Shown in pieces: positions 28,801 to 39,494 of a stretch of 64,000 nucleotides of DNA (position 1 is its first letter; each line of letters starts with the position of its first letter). The stretch comes from Rhyacophila brunnea (taxonomy: Eukaryota > Arthropoda > Insecta > Trichoptera > Rhyacophilidae). The DNA lies in contig JAGYXB010001758.1 of the NCBI GenBank assembly GCA_022495005.1, positions 540,689-604,688 of the forward strand, given 5' to 3'. Position numbers and translations under genes: made by a program. The notes beneath the pieces were generated by a model. The model made no database searches. It worked only from the letters and a program-made list of their open reading frames with translations, and was not told the DNA's origin.

Positions 28801-31240
28801 TCTTCTTGACTTCAATGTCGTCATACAGTTCATCATATTGATATACAGTTGGATCGTCTTCTAGTGCCTTTTTTTGAATTAGACGGGCCTAGAAAAGAAA
28901 AATTTTAAATGTTCATTGCTAATTATTTGTACTTTAATTGTTTTCAAATGTATGATTTTTGGGTATTGTAACTCAAAAAATGAAAAAAAGTGATAAATGT
29001 GATAAAGATCCAGCGGGGTGGATAGGTACCTACATAATATTACATGTTATTATCGAACAAAAACTTATTGTCCACGTGTTAAAACTATGAACTAACAAGC
29101 TCCTACTGTGCAGTTAATCAGACTTCCATTTTCAAATGAGGAACGCCCCCAAATTTATCATTTCATTTTACGCTTCTATAGTGTACAGATCTATCAATTT
29201 ACGTAATTTGATGTTTTTTATAACAAAAATATATCTAAAACGATCAGGAGTAATGTTAGAATTATTATTAGTGAATTTTTAGTTTATTGCGAAGAAGAAA
29301 AGGAGTCGCATCTAAAAAAGAGCCGATACATTATTTAATACTTTGGACGCGGAAGACGCACACGGTGCGTAATGACCAGGCGGCCGATCGATGTAATTAA
29401 CGTGAATTTTAAAGGGGGCAATTAAAATCTCATTATCTATTCAGCAGCGAAAGCGTTAAACACACGTTGCCACCATGACAGGTACCTCACTGAGAAGTCT
29501 TCTATATGCGACTTCCTATTATCGACGAGATCTTGTTGTCGGAGAGTATCTTCAAACATCTGGTATTATAATTTATACTTGCAGATGGCATTACTTCTCA
29601 AATTAGGAGCCTTCGTCTTTGACCATTAACTAACTCATTTAGTGCTAACACCGCGACTGGCGCGTTTGGAGCAGTTGGCCATTAGATATAATTAACGTGT
29701 TATTTAAATGTGGTAATTAAAAGGTAATTAAAATGTCAGCAGTGATTGTGTTATTAAGCGGCACGATTTATATATTCATTGTTGCTTCCGCATTGTGATT
29801 TAGGATGATATTATGTTATAGGCAGCGCAGATATTGGTGCATATAAGTTTGATACGGTTGACAGTTTTATATCGTGGGTATTCTGCAAATAAGCATTAAG
29901 TCAAAAATATTAGTTTTGAGATAATCGAGTTTGAAAGTTTGGACGGTCTTAACTTTTTTTATATGTATAAAAGGCAAATTCCTTTCTGCGATATTGCTTT
30001 GAGTATGACTTGTGAATATAGCCTGAGAATGAGAGAAGCAAATGCACTAAGTCCATTTAGTGCTTTTTCTCTGAATAGATGTATGTCTTTTTGACTTATA
30101 ACATAAATTATCTTCGCCAGTTTTATAGATATGACTGTGTGTGTTTTTGTAGACTATAGAGCGTACTCTTAATAAGATTACCTCATCATTAAGTCAAAAC
30201 AGCAAAATTTTGACTTAGTGCTTTTTCGCAGAATACCCACGATATACCTTGGATCTCTTGTAACTCGACATAATGATATTACAGAAGAAATCAACAAGAG
30301 AATCACGTCTGCGAATAAATGCTATTTTGGCCTGTTAAGACATTTTAAGTCCCGCATACTATCTCGCCGAACTAAAAGCACTCTTTACAAGACACTTGTA
30401 AAGCCATTGCTCACCTACGCATCGGAAACCTGGACATTAACTCTGCGAAATGAACGAGCCCTGAAAATTTTTGAAAGAAAAATTCTCCGCCGTATATATG
30501 GACCGATCAGGGACGGCAACAATTGGAGGAGAAGATATAATATTGAGCTCTACGGGCTGTACGAAGATTGCAGCGCAGTTCAATCAATTAAGATTAGGAG
30601 ACTGCAATGGCTAGGTCATGTGCACCGTATGAATGACAATGAACCGGCAAAGAGAGTGATGTCCAGCAACCTAATAGGGCGCTGGTTGGATGGAGCTGCC
30701 AGTGACTGCCGTATTTTGGGGGTACCGAATTGGAAAGCGGCCACACTGGATAGGGACAGGTGGAGGGAACTGTTGGAGGAGGCCAGGACCCACACCGGGT
30801 TGTCGCGCCCCTGATGATGATGTTATAGGCAGCGCTCGAAATGGAACATGTTACGAACCGGAGCGCTCAATATTTTTCCGAAAATATCAACATACCACAG
30901 AAAGTCAAGCATACAAATAGCTGCCATGAGAATTTACGTTATTAGACTTATCAACATATTCACGCCATACACTGAAACATTTACCTGTCTTTTCATTTTC
31001 TCCCCTGCCCTTAAGGGGGCTTTGGGGACGCCAACCTCTTCGTCAGAATCATTATCGTCTCCAAAAACATTTTTGGTACTAGTAAAGGTTGGTGCTTTTT
31101 TCTTGTTACCGGATTTATCCGGAACAATCAAACCATACCTAAAATAATAAACAAACATATTAATTAAAGGCATATTATTATTACAACAAATTCTACATTA
31201 AAAACAATTTGTATAAAACATATACTTACTGTTTTTCCAT
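25139..31240 (-). CDS. NSRP1: Nuclear speckle splicing regulatory protein 1 (NSRP1/CCDC55), complete
   Basis: NSRP1 is an RNA-binding nuclear speckle protein that affects alternative splice-site choice. The minus-strand CDS joins 31240-31230, 31138-30985, 28888-28691, 26472-26307 and 25809-25139: 1200 nt, 399 residues plus TAA. All junctions are GT-AG and phases agree. The start MEKQYGLIVPDKS is typical of the family, followed by an acidic stretch (NVFGDDNDSDEE). The conserved coiled-coil NSRP1 N-terminal domain (DUF2040) spans about residues 55-180, with ALEDDPTVYQYDELYD, ADKESFVTTAYKNKLEEI, DVTKQADL and GFYRHLYEQQ. The rest is a Lys/Ser/Glu-rich low-complexity tail ending IWKKRTVGDVFDQALQRYYE. 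It is convergent with ALDH1L1. No canonical AATAAA is seen within about 200 bp after the stop, so the 3' end is not placed. Confidence 0.95.
26307..26472 (-). CDS. NSRP1: NSRP1 exon 4 (coiled-coil domain)
   Basis: Acceptor GATTTTTTTAG, donor GATTTAG|GTGAGA. Encodes VQKEREEEGDKYADKESFV, TAYKNKLEEI and LEEVGDVTKQADL, all conserved in NSRP1. The one-base overhang completes Gly with exon 5. Confidence 0.95.
26664..26775 (+). pseudogene. LINE reverse-transcriptase remnant
   Basis: Reads VDEFVYLGLQVNTNNNMG, resembling the VDSFIYLGS... thumb-region motif of the LINE at 29.8 kb. About 37 codons, in an NSRP1 intron. Confidence 0.4.
27207..28375. mobile_element. Family A element split by a nested MITE
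   Basis: Left end CAGTGGAGAAGAGTGG. The right arm GACAAAGTTTGGTGTGCACTG leads to a decayed CACTTCCACTACTTGCGC end. A 395-bp perfect-TIR element interrupts it at 27472-27866. The element appears duplicated or rearranged internally, since a second right-arm-like segment (GTGCACTATTATTGTCAGATC) sits at 27872. Confidence 0.6.
27472..27866. mobile_element. MITE with 27-bp perfect TIRs
   Basis: The first 27 bases (from TCGTCGCCGTAGATGTC) are an exact inverted copy of the last 27 (ending ACATCTACGGCGACGA); CCACAAA then matches further inward. The flanks (AAAACAA | AATAAG) rejoin to the family A consensus AAAACAAATAAG with a target of at most a few bases. Probably young. Confidence 0.85.
28486..28620 (+). 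pseudogene. LINE C-terminal remnant
   Basis: Reads RSAGRP-stop-FDGIQEYKRVLAVTSWRRRV, resembling the GRPR..W.DG......G...WR tail of LINE reverse transcriptases, with one stop codon. It sits in an NSRP1 intron. Confidence 0.45.
28691..28888 (-). CDS. NSRP1: NSRP1 exon 3 (coiled-coil domain)
   Basis: Acceptor TTTCTTTTCTAG, donor GAGACAA|GTTAGT, 66 codons in phase 0. Encodes ARLIQKKALEDDPTVYQYDE, then a Lys/Glu-rich helix and KKPRYIEKLLHTATLRKKEN. It is the strongest family match in the gene. Confidence 0.95.
29330..29460. repeat. Family K repeat copy
   Basis: GGTGCGTAATGACCAGG, GATCGATGTAATTAACGTG and AATTTTAAAGGGGGCAATTA match the 49.4 kb copy in reverse orientation. Confidence 0.55.
29629..29755. 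repeat. Family K repeat copy
   Basis: CATTTAGTGCTAACACCGCG through TTAAAAGGTAATTAAAA is nearly identical to 52736-52848. Confidence 0.65.
29872..30242. mobile_element. TA-flanked MITE nested in the LINE
   Basis: Perfect outer TIR TCGTGGGTATTCTGC / GCAGAATACCCACGA, extending imperfectly to AAGCATTAAGTCAAAA. TA at 29870-29871 and 30243-30244. Removing the element plus one TA restores the LINE frame (…DSFI|YLGS…). Confidence 0.88.
30245..30814 (+). pseudogene. LINE reverse transcriptase C-terminal fragment
   Basis: Reads YLGSLVTRHNDITEEINKRI, then KTLVKPLLTYASETWTL, RRLQWLGHVHRMND and a final RDRWRELLEEARTH, the standard thumb-to-C-terminus layout of LINE reverse transcriptases. The preceding residues (YKFDTVDSFI) are encoded at 29841-29871 on the other side of the MITE, in the same frame. 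The fragment has an intact stop (TGA). Confidence 0.85.
30985..31138 (-). CDS. NSRP1: NSRP1 exon 2
   Basis: Acceptor TTTATTATTTTAG, donor AGACAG|GTAAAT. Encodes YGLIVPDKSGNKKKAP, the acidic GDDNDSDEEVG segment and RAGEKMKRQ. The following intron (28889-30984) holds the truncated LINE and nested MITE. Confidence 0.93.
31230..31240 (-). CDS. NSRP1: NSRP1 exon 1 (start codon)
   Basis: An 11-nt coding exon, ATGGAAAAACA, followed by donor GTAAGTATA. It splices in frame to G|TAT of exon 2 to give MEKQY. The start is chosen because NSRP1 proteins begin with a short Met-basic lead directly before YGL. Upstream DNA is AT-rich with no other in-frame ATG needed. Confidence 0.88.
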
Positions 31241-32600
31241 AGTTTTAAATAGAATTACAGCTAATTCTTTTTGTTATTACTATTCTACAAAAGATTAGCG
31301 AACACTTGACAAGAACAAGGTGTATATTTTTATTTTAAGGTTAATACGTGTTTGACATTTTACAATGACAGCTAGGCTGTGTTGCCATTATAATCGAATC
31401 GAATAAATCTATATTATATAGAAAAGGGATACTCAAACATTATTGAATAAATTATTTTAATGTGTCAAATATTTATTTAAAATATTTAATACAAATTCTT
31501 AAGTTTTTAAACAATTTTATTATAGTAGTTTATGCCATTGTAATTAGTGAAATAAAAAACGCTCTCTATATTCTAATAGCAATACTATAAAATATAGCTT
31601 TCAATAATATTTCTTAGAAGTCTCTGTCAGTATTTAAAGAGTGTTATATTTTTTGTAGAGGTGTCGTTAAAAATATATGCAATACATATTTTTATAAATA
31701 GTTTTAATATTCGTCTAATTTTATCGTTTTACGGCTTTCGGGCAGAAGCAATACAATTTCTTTATTTATTTATTTATTAGTATTTTATACTTTTTAATGG
31801 AGCGACGGTTTCGTTTGACGTAGATGACGCAATCGATCTGTCGGAAGATTTAAAAGGGGGCCTCATAATAGTTCAAACCAGTCACACGAATTTAGGAGGG
31901 CTCAAAAACAGTCAGTGCCCATCCACCAGTGTCAGTTTAAGACATTAAGACATTAAGACAGCACCCAGCGGTAAACTAACCATTCTTGGGTATTGCGAGA
32001 TTCTAGGCATCAGTGACGGTTTAAGGCTTTAAGGTAGGTATATGGCTGACTGATTATAAGTATAATATAAAATAAAGCCTTTCAATATTTTGTAAAATGA
32101 TATTATTAAAAGTAAAAGAGATTTTAATTAGCTGTACCTATAGAAGGATGATGTCAATATGAGATTTTCATGGGACCGTCTTGAAGTCCTTGTGAGTGAC
32201 TTGTCTGCCAAGTTCTCGAAGTGAGCGACCCCTGTATCCAATACTTTCCATCAGCTCGGCAGTTTCCTAAAACCGGTATCAGTCAAGGCCCAGGAAGACG
32301 TCAGGATGTTTTTAAAATATCTGTTTACAAATAGATATATGTGGTTTTATTTTATTTGTACCTACTTCAAGCAAATTTTCTTGTGGGTAATTTATTCATA
32401 AAACCATACCAATAATTTTACAAACCATGTTCCTAAAATGAACCACGTTTAAAATAAACGGTAGTGATTTTTTTCAAGTCGGCAATAAATAAATTAGGTG
32501 GTTACCTACCAATATATTTGTTGTGTTTATAAAAAGGTTGTAAAACATTAAAACATCCCATAAAAGGTAAAATATTATATTCTTCGAATTCATTAGGTCG
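31241..32600. other. Region upstream of NSRP1, no gene recognised
   Basis: Presumed NSRP1 promoter and 5' UTR lie just above 31240, but no core element can be assigned. 31806-31890 (TTTGACGTAGATGACGCAAT) is weakly repeated at 50247-50306. A TTTA microsatellite lies at 31760-31778. Confidence 0.45.
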
Positions 32601-32614
32601 GCAGCAGTGGCGTA

Positions 32615-32993
32615 CCTAAAAGCCAAGGAGGGAGATATACAACATAAAGAGACTATTTTTTGTGTTTCATATCATGTAATTAAATTGAAGTAGGTATAGG
32701 TATAGGTAGGTACCTAAATGTATTTTTCTGCTTACGTGAAAACAAAAAAAAATGTCGAGGACGAGAAGTTCTTTGTCCTAGTTAATAGATTTACGTACAT
32801 TTTTATCGTAATTTTGATAATAAAGCTTGCGTCATTCGTTGTTGCCAACAGATTCAAATATACCGAATTTTACACGTATTTTTGGAATACTGAACTCCAT
32901 GATAACTTTTAATTTTTAATTTTATTTAAAAAAAAATTAAGGCGGCATTTTGGCACTGCCTAGGGGCGGCATTTTGTCTAGGGACATCACTAA
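32615..32993. repeat. hAT-like element with CAGTGRCGT...CC ends, decayed
   Basis: Left CAGTGGCGTACCTAAAAG; right GGCGGCATTTTGTCTAGGGA then CATCACT. The right end is the reverse of the left end of the 2.1-kb element at 43427. No target duplication is visible. Confidence 0.5.
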
Positions 32994-33046
32994 TTAACAT
33001 CACCAGTATTAGGTATATATCTACCTATATAGAAATAAGTAGGTGC

Positions 33047-33630
33047 CAGTAGCGAAGGGTGGAGGTAGGCTGTTAAGATCCGTCATAAATAGTGAACATT
33101 AAACTTTTTTTACTGATTTGTTTTTATTGAACTGATAGAATACTACATTAGTTTACAGATGGTGTTGGTTTGTTGTTAAGAATCAATTAAACCCTGCTTA
33201 AACCAAACCATAATAGTTTTGGTATACCTACTTTGGGTCACACGACAAAATTTTGCACACTTTTTGATTCATACTTACATATTTGTTTTCGTTGAATTGA
33301 GAATACATATTACACATATTGTTGGTTCATTTTTTTTAAATCCAATAATTCCTGCTTAAACCAAACTATAATAAATAAAAAATTTTATTCAAAGTTATGT
33401 ACTTATGATTTAATTGCATAATTTTAGATATTTTATAGATAGACGAGTATTTTTGACTATTATCTATTATGGTTTGGTTTTCGCAGTGTTTAATTGAATT
33501 TTAAATACTAGCCAACGTCATCTGTAAATTGTGGTCTTATTTCAATGAAAACAAATACGTATGACTGACAACGTTTAGTGTGCACTATTCATGGCGGATC
33601 TTAACAGCCTACCTCCACCCTTCGCCACTG
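33047..33630. mobile_element. Family A hAT-like MITE, 584 bp
   Basis: CAGTAGCGAAGGGTGGAGG...CCACCCTTCGCCACTG, flanked by GTAGGTGC and GTAGGTTG (6 of 8 identical). The most complete family A copy, with both long arms. Confidence 0.85.
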
Positions 33631-34768
33631 GTAGGTTGGTAGGTACCTACCTACATTGTCTTGTTACGGATTGTTGTATACTTGTATAGATTATACCGAT
33701 TAAACATGTCGCACATTAAATTTAAAAGTCGTGCCACTAAACAAAAAAAATGATTTTCAGATGAAGTTAAAATTTATTGTTAAAATAGAGGTTAAAATGT
33801 AAAGGAAAAAAATATATTTGCTTAGAAGATAGATATTGTATAAAATATATCAGAATTCTATTCTATTTTGTTTTTTGAACTGATTCAAGCAATATTAATT
33901 AATTTATAAACGGCGCATGCACTTTAGAAATTTCGTAAGATTTTCGCCCTCCTATGATCGATTTTGGTTACGCCATTGCGCCCAGCTGATACAAGGGTAT
34001 ATTTTTTTAAGGATACACCCATAAAACTGATGAAATTAACTTCGTCATTTGCGGCACATCATAAACAGCATAATGAATTTATAAATTATACCTTCCTCAC
34101 ATTTAAAGAAACGGCTCAAATGTGGAGCCCCTTCACCCTGTCTTAACACATTGCAACACGCAGCTTATTTACGTATGCACTGACGCAGTCCCAACTTAAC
34201 CACGTCCACGTTGAGAAACTTGTTTTTAATATTAGCGCCTGTACACGTGTATGGTTTTACTGGCGGCAATAGTGCTTATTTTAAACTATCACGACAATAA
34301 CAGTTTACACGTAAAAGTACACTACTCTTCTGCAACATCTTCTTGGCTACGCTTCTAGGCGCTGTTGTCTACTAAATGGGAGGAGCTTGTTAGTTTATAA
34401 TGGAAGTACGGTTAAAAATGGGTGGAGCATGTTAGTTCACAGTTTTAACACGTAGCCAAGAAGATGTTGCTGATGAGTACTGTATGACGGAATTTGTCGA
34501 TAAGCTTATGATTTTTCTATCTAGGTATGTAGGTAATCTTCTGTTTTTGTATGAATATTGCTAGGAATAGGTACATAAATATTATATAGATCCACCAGTA
34601 TAAGTTGTCCGCTGAGTGAGGGTGCCACATCGCAAATTTGACATATCATTCAATATTTTTTTATATTGTGATGAGCTTAGTTCTAAATTCGAACACCGGA
34701 CGATTTATGATGGTACCTAGGTATATCTTTAATTTATTTCTATGTTTATTTTTTATGTCATGTTTTGA

Positions 34769-35089
34769 ACCACAGAACATATAATAAATATAATTCCGAT
34801 AGGCAATATTCAATACACTACATTTTGATGCAGGGTTTTGAATGTGTGAGTGTCCTACGAAAATGAACCACGCATTATGCACGTGCAATAGTGTGACGTG
34901 TAATACACCAATATTAAATGAGCGTCAATGCATAAACGGAGAGCAGTTGTTGCCAGTATTCGACGTATAACGTATTGTATTCTTGACACGTGTTTAAGTT
35001 TATCCCGGATTCTTCTTTACTCTAGATCGGTTACCTGCTACTCTTTATGCGTTAGGTATTTCAGTTCCCATTATTTCTGAGTACCCTGT
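34769..35089 (+). repeat. Family H repeat, copy 3
   Basis: CCACAGAACATATAATAAAT to TTAGGTATTTCAGTTCCC, colinear with copies 1 and 2. Confidence 0.75.
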
Positions 35090-35804
35090 TTTGAACGTAT
35101 TGAATTCATGATTTAAATGTTTAAGCTATATTATGGAAAATAATTAAATGTGTATTCGGATAATAAAATATATACGTTCATTCTATTCTGCCGGCTAGCG
35201 ACGTGTTAACACAGAATCTGTCTAGAGACAATTAATCATTTTGAGGTTAGATATCAACTTCTTTCCGTTGAAATTGCCCTTCTCCCGGGGTTGCCAGTTG
35301 ATGTCTGCCCATTGTGCCGCCCTTTTTGCGTTCCCATCACAGTGTTGCCCTTTTTTATTTATTGGCTCACCTATCCCCACGATGTTTTGTTTCGCGCAGT
35401 ATGGCCAATGCATAAGAATGAAATTATTACGCGAAGTCATCGCAGGTTGCCGCTGGTTTAAATTAACTCATTTAAAAATGGAATGATAGATTCACGCCAA
35501 TGTTGCCAGTATGTATCAGAAGCAGATGATAGATTTTTTGCTATGTAGGTACATATATTATCTACCTATCTAGAAACAGTGACGTGTCATGGGATAGGCA
35601 AGTTATGCACTGTTTAAGGACGATGTAAAAATAATCATGGGATATCATCTTTTGACAGTAGACTACGCTGTGGTCATTATATAATACACAATAATATATA
35701 TAAGAACATGTATTTTTAACACTATCTAAAGGCCCAATGACAGTAGTGTAGTTTAACAGTACCTAGTGTATTTAATAATAGAAGTGAAACAATCACACAC
35801 ACAC

Positions 35805-36240
35805 CCAGGCTTTGAGAAAATAACATAAGTAGCTTTAAGAAAACCACCGGGTATTGAACCCGGAGCTCCCGGATAAAAGACCAGCGCCTTACGCACCAGT
35901 GGCGAAGGGTGGAGGTAGGCTGTTAAGGTCTGACATAAATAGTGCGCATTAAACTAAAGCGCGACTACAATGTATGTACCTATATAGTAATATATTATAG
36001 GTAAATGAATATGTTTTGACTATTATCTACTATGGCTTGGATTAGGTAGGGTTTAATTAAATTTTAAAAACTAACCAGCACCATCTGTAAATTGTATTCT
36101 TAGTTAAATGAAAACAAATAAGTATGACTAACAAAGTTTAGTGTGCAGTAGGTAGGTATTTATGTCGAATCTTAACAGCCTACCTAAACCTCTAGCCACT
36201 ATTACGCACTGTACCGGAAGAGCCGCATACCATACATTAA
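35805..36240 (-). repeat. tRNA-derived SINE split by a family A element
   Basis: On the minus strand a B box (GGGTTCAATACCC) and the tail TTTTCTCAAAGCCTGGGTG lie at 35805-35896, and the rest of the head lies beyond 36202. The target of the family A insertion (TTACGCAC) is SINE sequence. Confidence 0.55.
35897..36201. mobile_element. Family A MITE with exact 8-bp TSD (TTACGCAC)
   Basis: Left CAGTGGCGAAGGGTGGAGG, right CTAAACCTCTAGCCACTA. TTACGCAC at 35889-35896 and 36202-36209. 305 bp. Confidence 0.88.
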
Positions 36241-36261
36241 GTCAGATAGGTACCACATTGG

Positions 36262-36439
36262 TTTACGCAGGGCTTAAGTAATTGGATTTTAAAACTCTAA
36301 AAAAACTTTAAAAAACTGAAATTTGTAGTCTTCAATTGAAACAAGTAGGTACCTACATACTTACGTATAATATCTGGCAAAGTTTAGCATGCACTATTTA
36401 TGTCGGAAATTAACAGCCTACCTCCACCCTTTGCCATTG
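36262..36439. repeat. Family A right-arm fragment
   Basis: CAAAGTTTAGCATGCACTAT, TTAACAGCCTACCTCCACCC and the end TTTGCCATTG. Confidence 0.6.
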
Positions 36440-36825
36440 ACCAATATAGTATAATACTATTCGGTAGAGTTTTCTTCTGAATCGTAATTGTGCAGTAGGT
36501 GGGTACATTTTTGGATCTATAAAAAAATATTATTTATATTAGGTAGGTACCTACGTTCTATTTCTTGAGATTTGATAAGGTAATTTAACTTAACCTACCC
36601 ACACAATGAAATAAAAAAGTTATAAGTAGGTAAGTTACCTACTTAAAATATCAGATTTATTCCAACCCCAAAAGCAGTTTCTTAAAAATATTGAATTTTT
36701 ATTCTTGCCATGTTTTCGATTTCCGCATTAGTTCGCGCGGAAAATTCAATAGAGCTTACGTGGAATTTTTGAACAAGACACTTTAGAGCTATATTATAAT
36801 GTTTGAGGCTTTCCGGTTGTTTTTT

Positions 36826-37315
36826 ATCGTAGTAGATTTTTGGGTTTCCACCGTGTGTCCTTCTTCCTTTTTTACACAACGTTTCGGGCTCGTTGCAGAG
36901 GCCATTGTAAAGAGATGATAATATGTTTTATGATTAAAATGTAGTGTAGGTATCTGAATGTAAACGTTGCTCTAAGAATGTCAAAAGAAATCCGATTAGC
37001 TAAGAGCAAACGTTGCTCAGAGTAATCTGTCAATCGTTACGACCAAGGATACTGGCTCGAATATTGGATTTTGCCGTAATCCATCATCCCTATTAATATT
37101 CTCCGGGATTCTATGGATTTCAATGGCCTCCTTTACCAATCGTGCGAAATATCCTTTATTCCGACCCAATATCTTGGTTTCAAAGTCAAATTTGTGTCCT
37201 GTATCCATCAAGTGCTCGGCAATTATTGGCGACATCATGTCATCTGCAACGAGCCCGAAACGTCGAGTAAAGAAGGAAGAACGACACACGGTGGAAACCT
37301 AAAAATCTACTACGA
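36826..37315 (-). mobile_element. Penelope-like element end with inverted terminal arms
   Basis: Two arms of about 74 bp (36826-36899 and 37242-37315) are inverted copies, sharing CTGCAACGAGCCCGAAACGT and CACACGGTGGAAACC. They flank a GIY-YIG-like coding remnant. Inverted or direct terminal repeats are typical of Penelope-like elements. Confidence 0.65.
37017..37289 (-). pseudogene. Penelope-like GIY-YIG endonuclease C-terminal remnant
   Basis: Reads IIAEHLMDTGHKFDFETKIL, YFARLVKEAIEIHRIPENIN and RDDGLRQNPIFEPV. The AEH...TGH...F, R...EA.EI and N...R..G motifs match the end of the Penelope GIY-YIG domain. The rest of the element (reverse transcriptase) is absent. Confidence 0.7.
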
Positions 37316-38848
37316 TATATTCAGAGCTGTTGAAACCATACAATTTTTAAAGGTTCGGTTCCAGTGGGAAAATGGAATGAAGTTCACTTCCGGGGTTCGA
37401 GTAGAGTTGATTAATAATGAGCTGAATCGAGTTCATCTGCCAACAAGATGAGTTGATTAGTTGACATCAAATAATTTTTGAGAACGTGGTCATGATATCA
37501 GCGCAGGGGTAGATGGGGTGAATGCGACAGGAGGAATGCAATACTTGTATGTGTGTTAGCTACCTAATCAGAAAACAGTGATTAATTAAGTCCAGAATAA
37601 AATACAACGTAATACATTATATTTATTAGAATATATGACTATGGACGCAAGTGGTGAAGGGTGCCCTTTGAAGGTAGGTGGGGGTGTAGTAGATAACTAA
37701 CTGAAAACCAAATCCTAGAACAGCCATAGTAGGTATTTGAATTTGAATTTTGTTCATCTTAATAGTTTACAGAACAACAGATATTTGGTAGGTACCTACC
37801 TATATTTTAGGTTTTTATAATAAAGGTAGGTATGTTATGTAAAAAAAAGCAGGCACTTAAATTTAAAAAAACAACAGTGTCCAACACCTCAACCACACAA
37901 TATGTACAAGATATATGAATCTAATTATTATTAGATATAACAATAATTATTAATGTAAATAAATGATCGAAAATTAAAATCATGTAGGTACCTACCTAAT
38001 CCGCCTCGGCAAAGGGTGAGCTGTCTCTGTCATTGTTTCTGGTCTCAGTGTGGAATATCACAACACGGCTTCTTGTTCTGATACCAGACTTCTCCGAATT
38101 TAGGACCAGGTAACTAATATTCAGGTAAACACACAACTACAAGACTTTTGACCCACTAAAGTTATTATTAGTTTCGATTCGGGCAATCCTAAATTGCTAT
38201 GATAATATCTTACAATACAATTTAATAAAAAATATTCTAATAAATTATTTTATAAATAATAAATATAAATATTTACATTTTTACATTAAAATGCTATTTA
38301 GTTAAATTTACAGCAAGCTTCTGAGTATATTCATATCCGACAACCAGAAGCTGGTTCCGGACATTGTATATGTTATGTGGAGATACCTTTAGGAGGTTAC
38401 ACGATGTACCTACCCTGTCCTTTCATTTTTGACTGGCCAACCAAGTAGTCAGTTAGTGCATATTATCGTATTGTGCCTATAGCTATAACATTGAGTAAAA
38501 AATCAAATAAAAATAATTAATAGTACATAATATGTCACTTGTACCTTTTGCTTTATCTCTTGGTGTTTTCAATATAATAGGGCAGTGGTGGAGGGAGCGA
38601 AGAGTATTGTTGAGGTGAAAGAAAAAATAAAAAAGTGTGCAGATTTGAGATATCCTAGAAGGCGCGTGATGGGGTTTAGAATCACTTTCAAGACGCGACA
38701 TTTTATTTTTTTCAAATCCAGTGGTGTGTAGTGAATGTGTATGTAGAGATACTGTACAATATATAGGTACCTACACCTAGCTACGTACATTATGATCAAG
38801 GGAACAGATATTTTTTTTCTGGGTATGGCAGTAACAAGGTTTAATAAT
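37316..38848. other. Unassigned intergenic DNA with family L copy
   Basis: 37686-37890 matches family L at 20.8 kb. GTAGGTACCTAC-type palindromes are frequent. No gene recognised. Confidence 0.45.
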
Positions 38849-39035
38849 AGAGTTTGGAGGAATATAGTATAAACTTAAACACGTGTTAAAGAATATGTTA
38901 TTATCAATAGTTAGGTTGAGGAAGGATAGATTCTTCTGGAATTGTGGCTACGACGAAATCACTTTGCAACGGTGTTAATGTCAATTGAAAGTAGCGATAC
39001 CAACTCATAAATGTGTCGCCAGGACTTCCAGAAGA
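38849..39035 (-). repeat. Family H fragment
   Basis: GGAGGAATATAGTATAAACTT and AACACGTGTTAAAGAATATG match the family H end in reverse. Confidence 0.5.
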
Positions 39036-39072
39036 ACCTGACACCATACTACATCTTTCTTTACATATTCCG

Positions 39073-39494
39073 TATCCGGAAACTTGTACGTATGCAGTTC
39101 TCCGTATAATACGAGTACTTCACCATTGTTGTATCGGAAATATATTAAAGACCGTCCAACCTCTTTGGGTCGTATAGTACTGAGACAAAATTCACGTCTA
39201 AATAAAACACGGTTCTTGTGGGTTTACACAATAGGTACAGGAAGCCAGCAGCAAACAAATTTTGAAAATAGCCGATATATTGGATTATTTGTTAGAATAG
39301 GTTATGTTAGGGTTAGGTTTTCATTCTTGAATTAATGAATTTTGCCAAAATCAGCTATGAAAATTGAATTAATATAGATAATAAATAATAAAGAGACCGT
39401 ATAGTACATACCTATACGGTCATCTCTTTCCGATAAGAAAGTTCATGGCGAACTGCACTACGGTGAAATGTTTTACGTACAATTTACATGTAAC
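39073..39494 (-). repeat. Family C repeat, copy 5 (near complete)
   Basis: TATCCGGAAACTTGTACGTA to ACGTACAATTTACATGTAA, with GACCGTCCAACCTCTTTGGG and an interrupted GACCGTATAGTACATACC palindrome. Confidence 0.8.

Larger units (their letters stand above)
29829..30819 (+). mobile_element. 5'-truncated LINE with 16-bp TSD, itself interrupted
   Basis: ATGTTATAGGCAGCGC is present exactly at 29813-29828 and 30820-30835, a 16-bp target duplication. The insert is the 3' end of a non-LTR retrotransposon ending in a short (TGA)-rich tail (CTGATGATGATG), as RTE-like elements do. A 371-bp MITE sits near its 5' end; without it the LINE is about 620 bp. It lies in NSRP1 intron 2, antisense to the gene. 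Confidence 0.88.

Noticed and set aside
31779..31950. Open frame starting TVSFDVDDAIDLSEDL-like residues
   Set aside because: The stretch has a diverged copy at 50247-50306 whose frame is broken, so it is repeat DNA.
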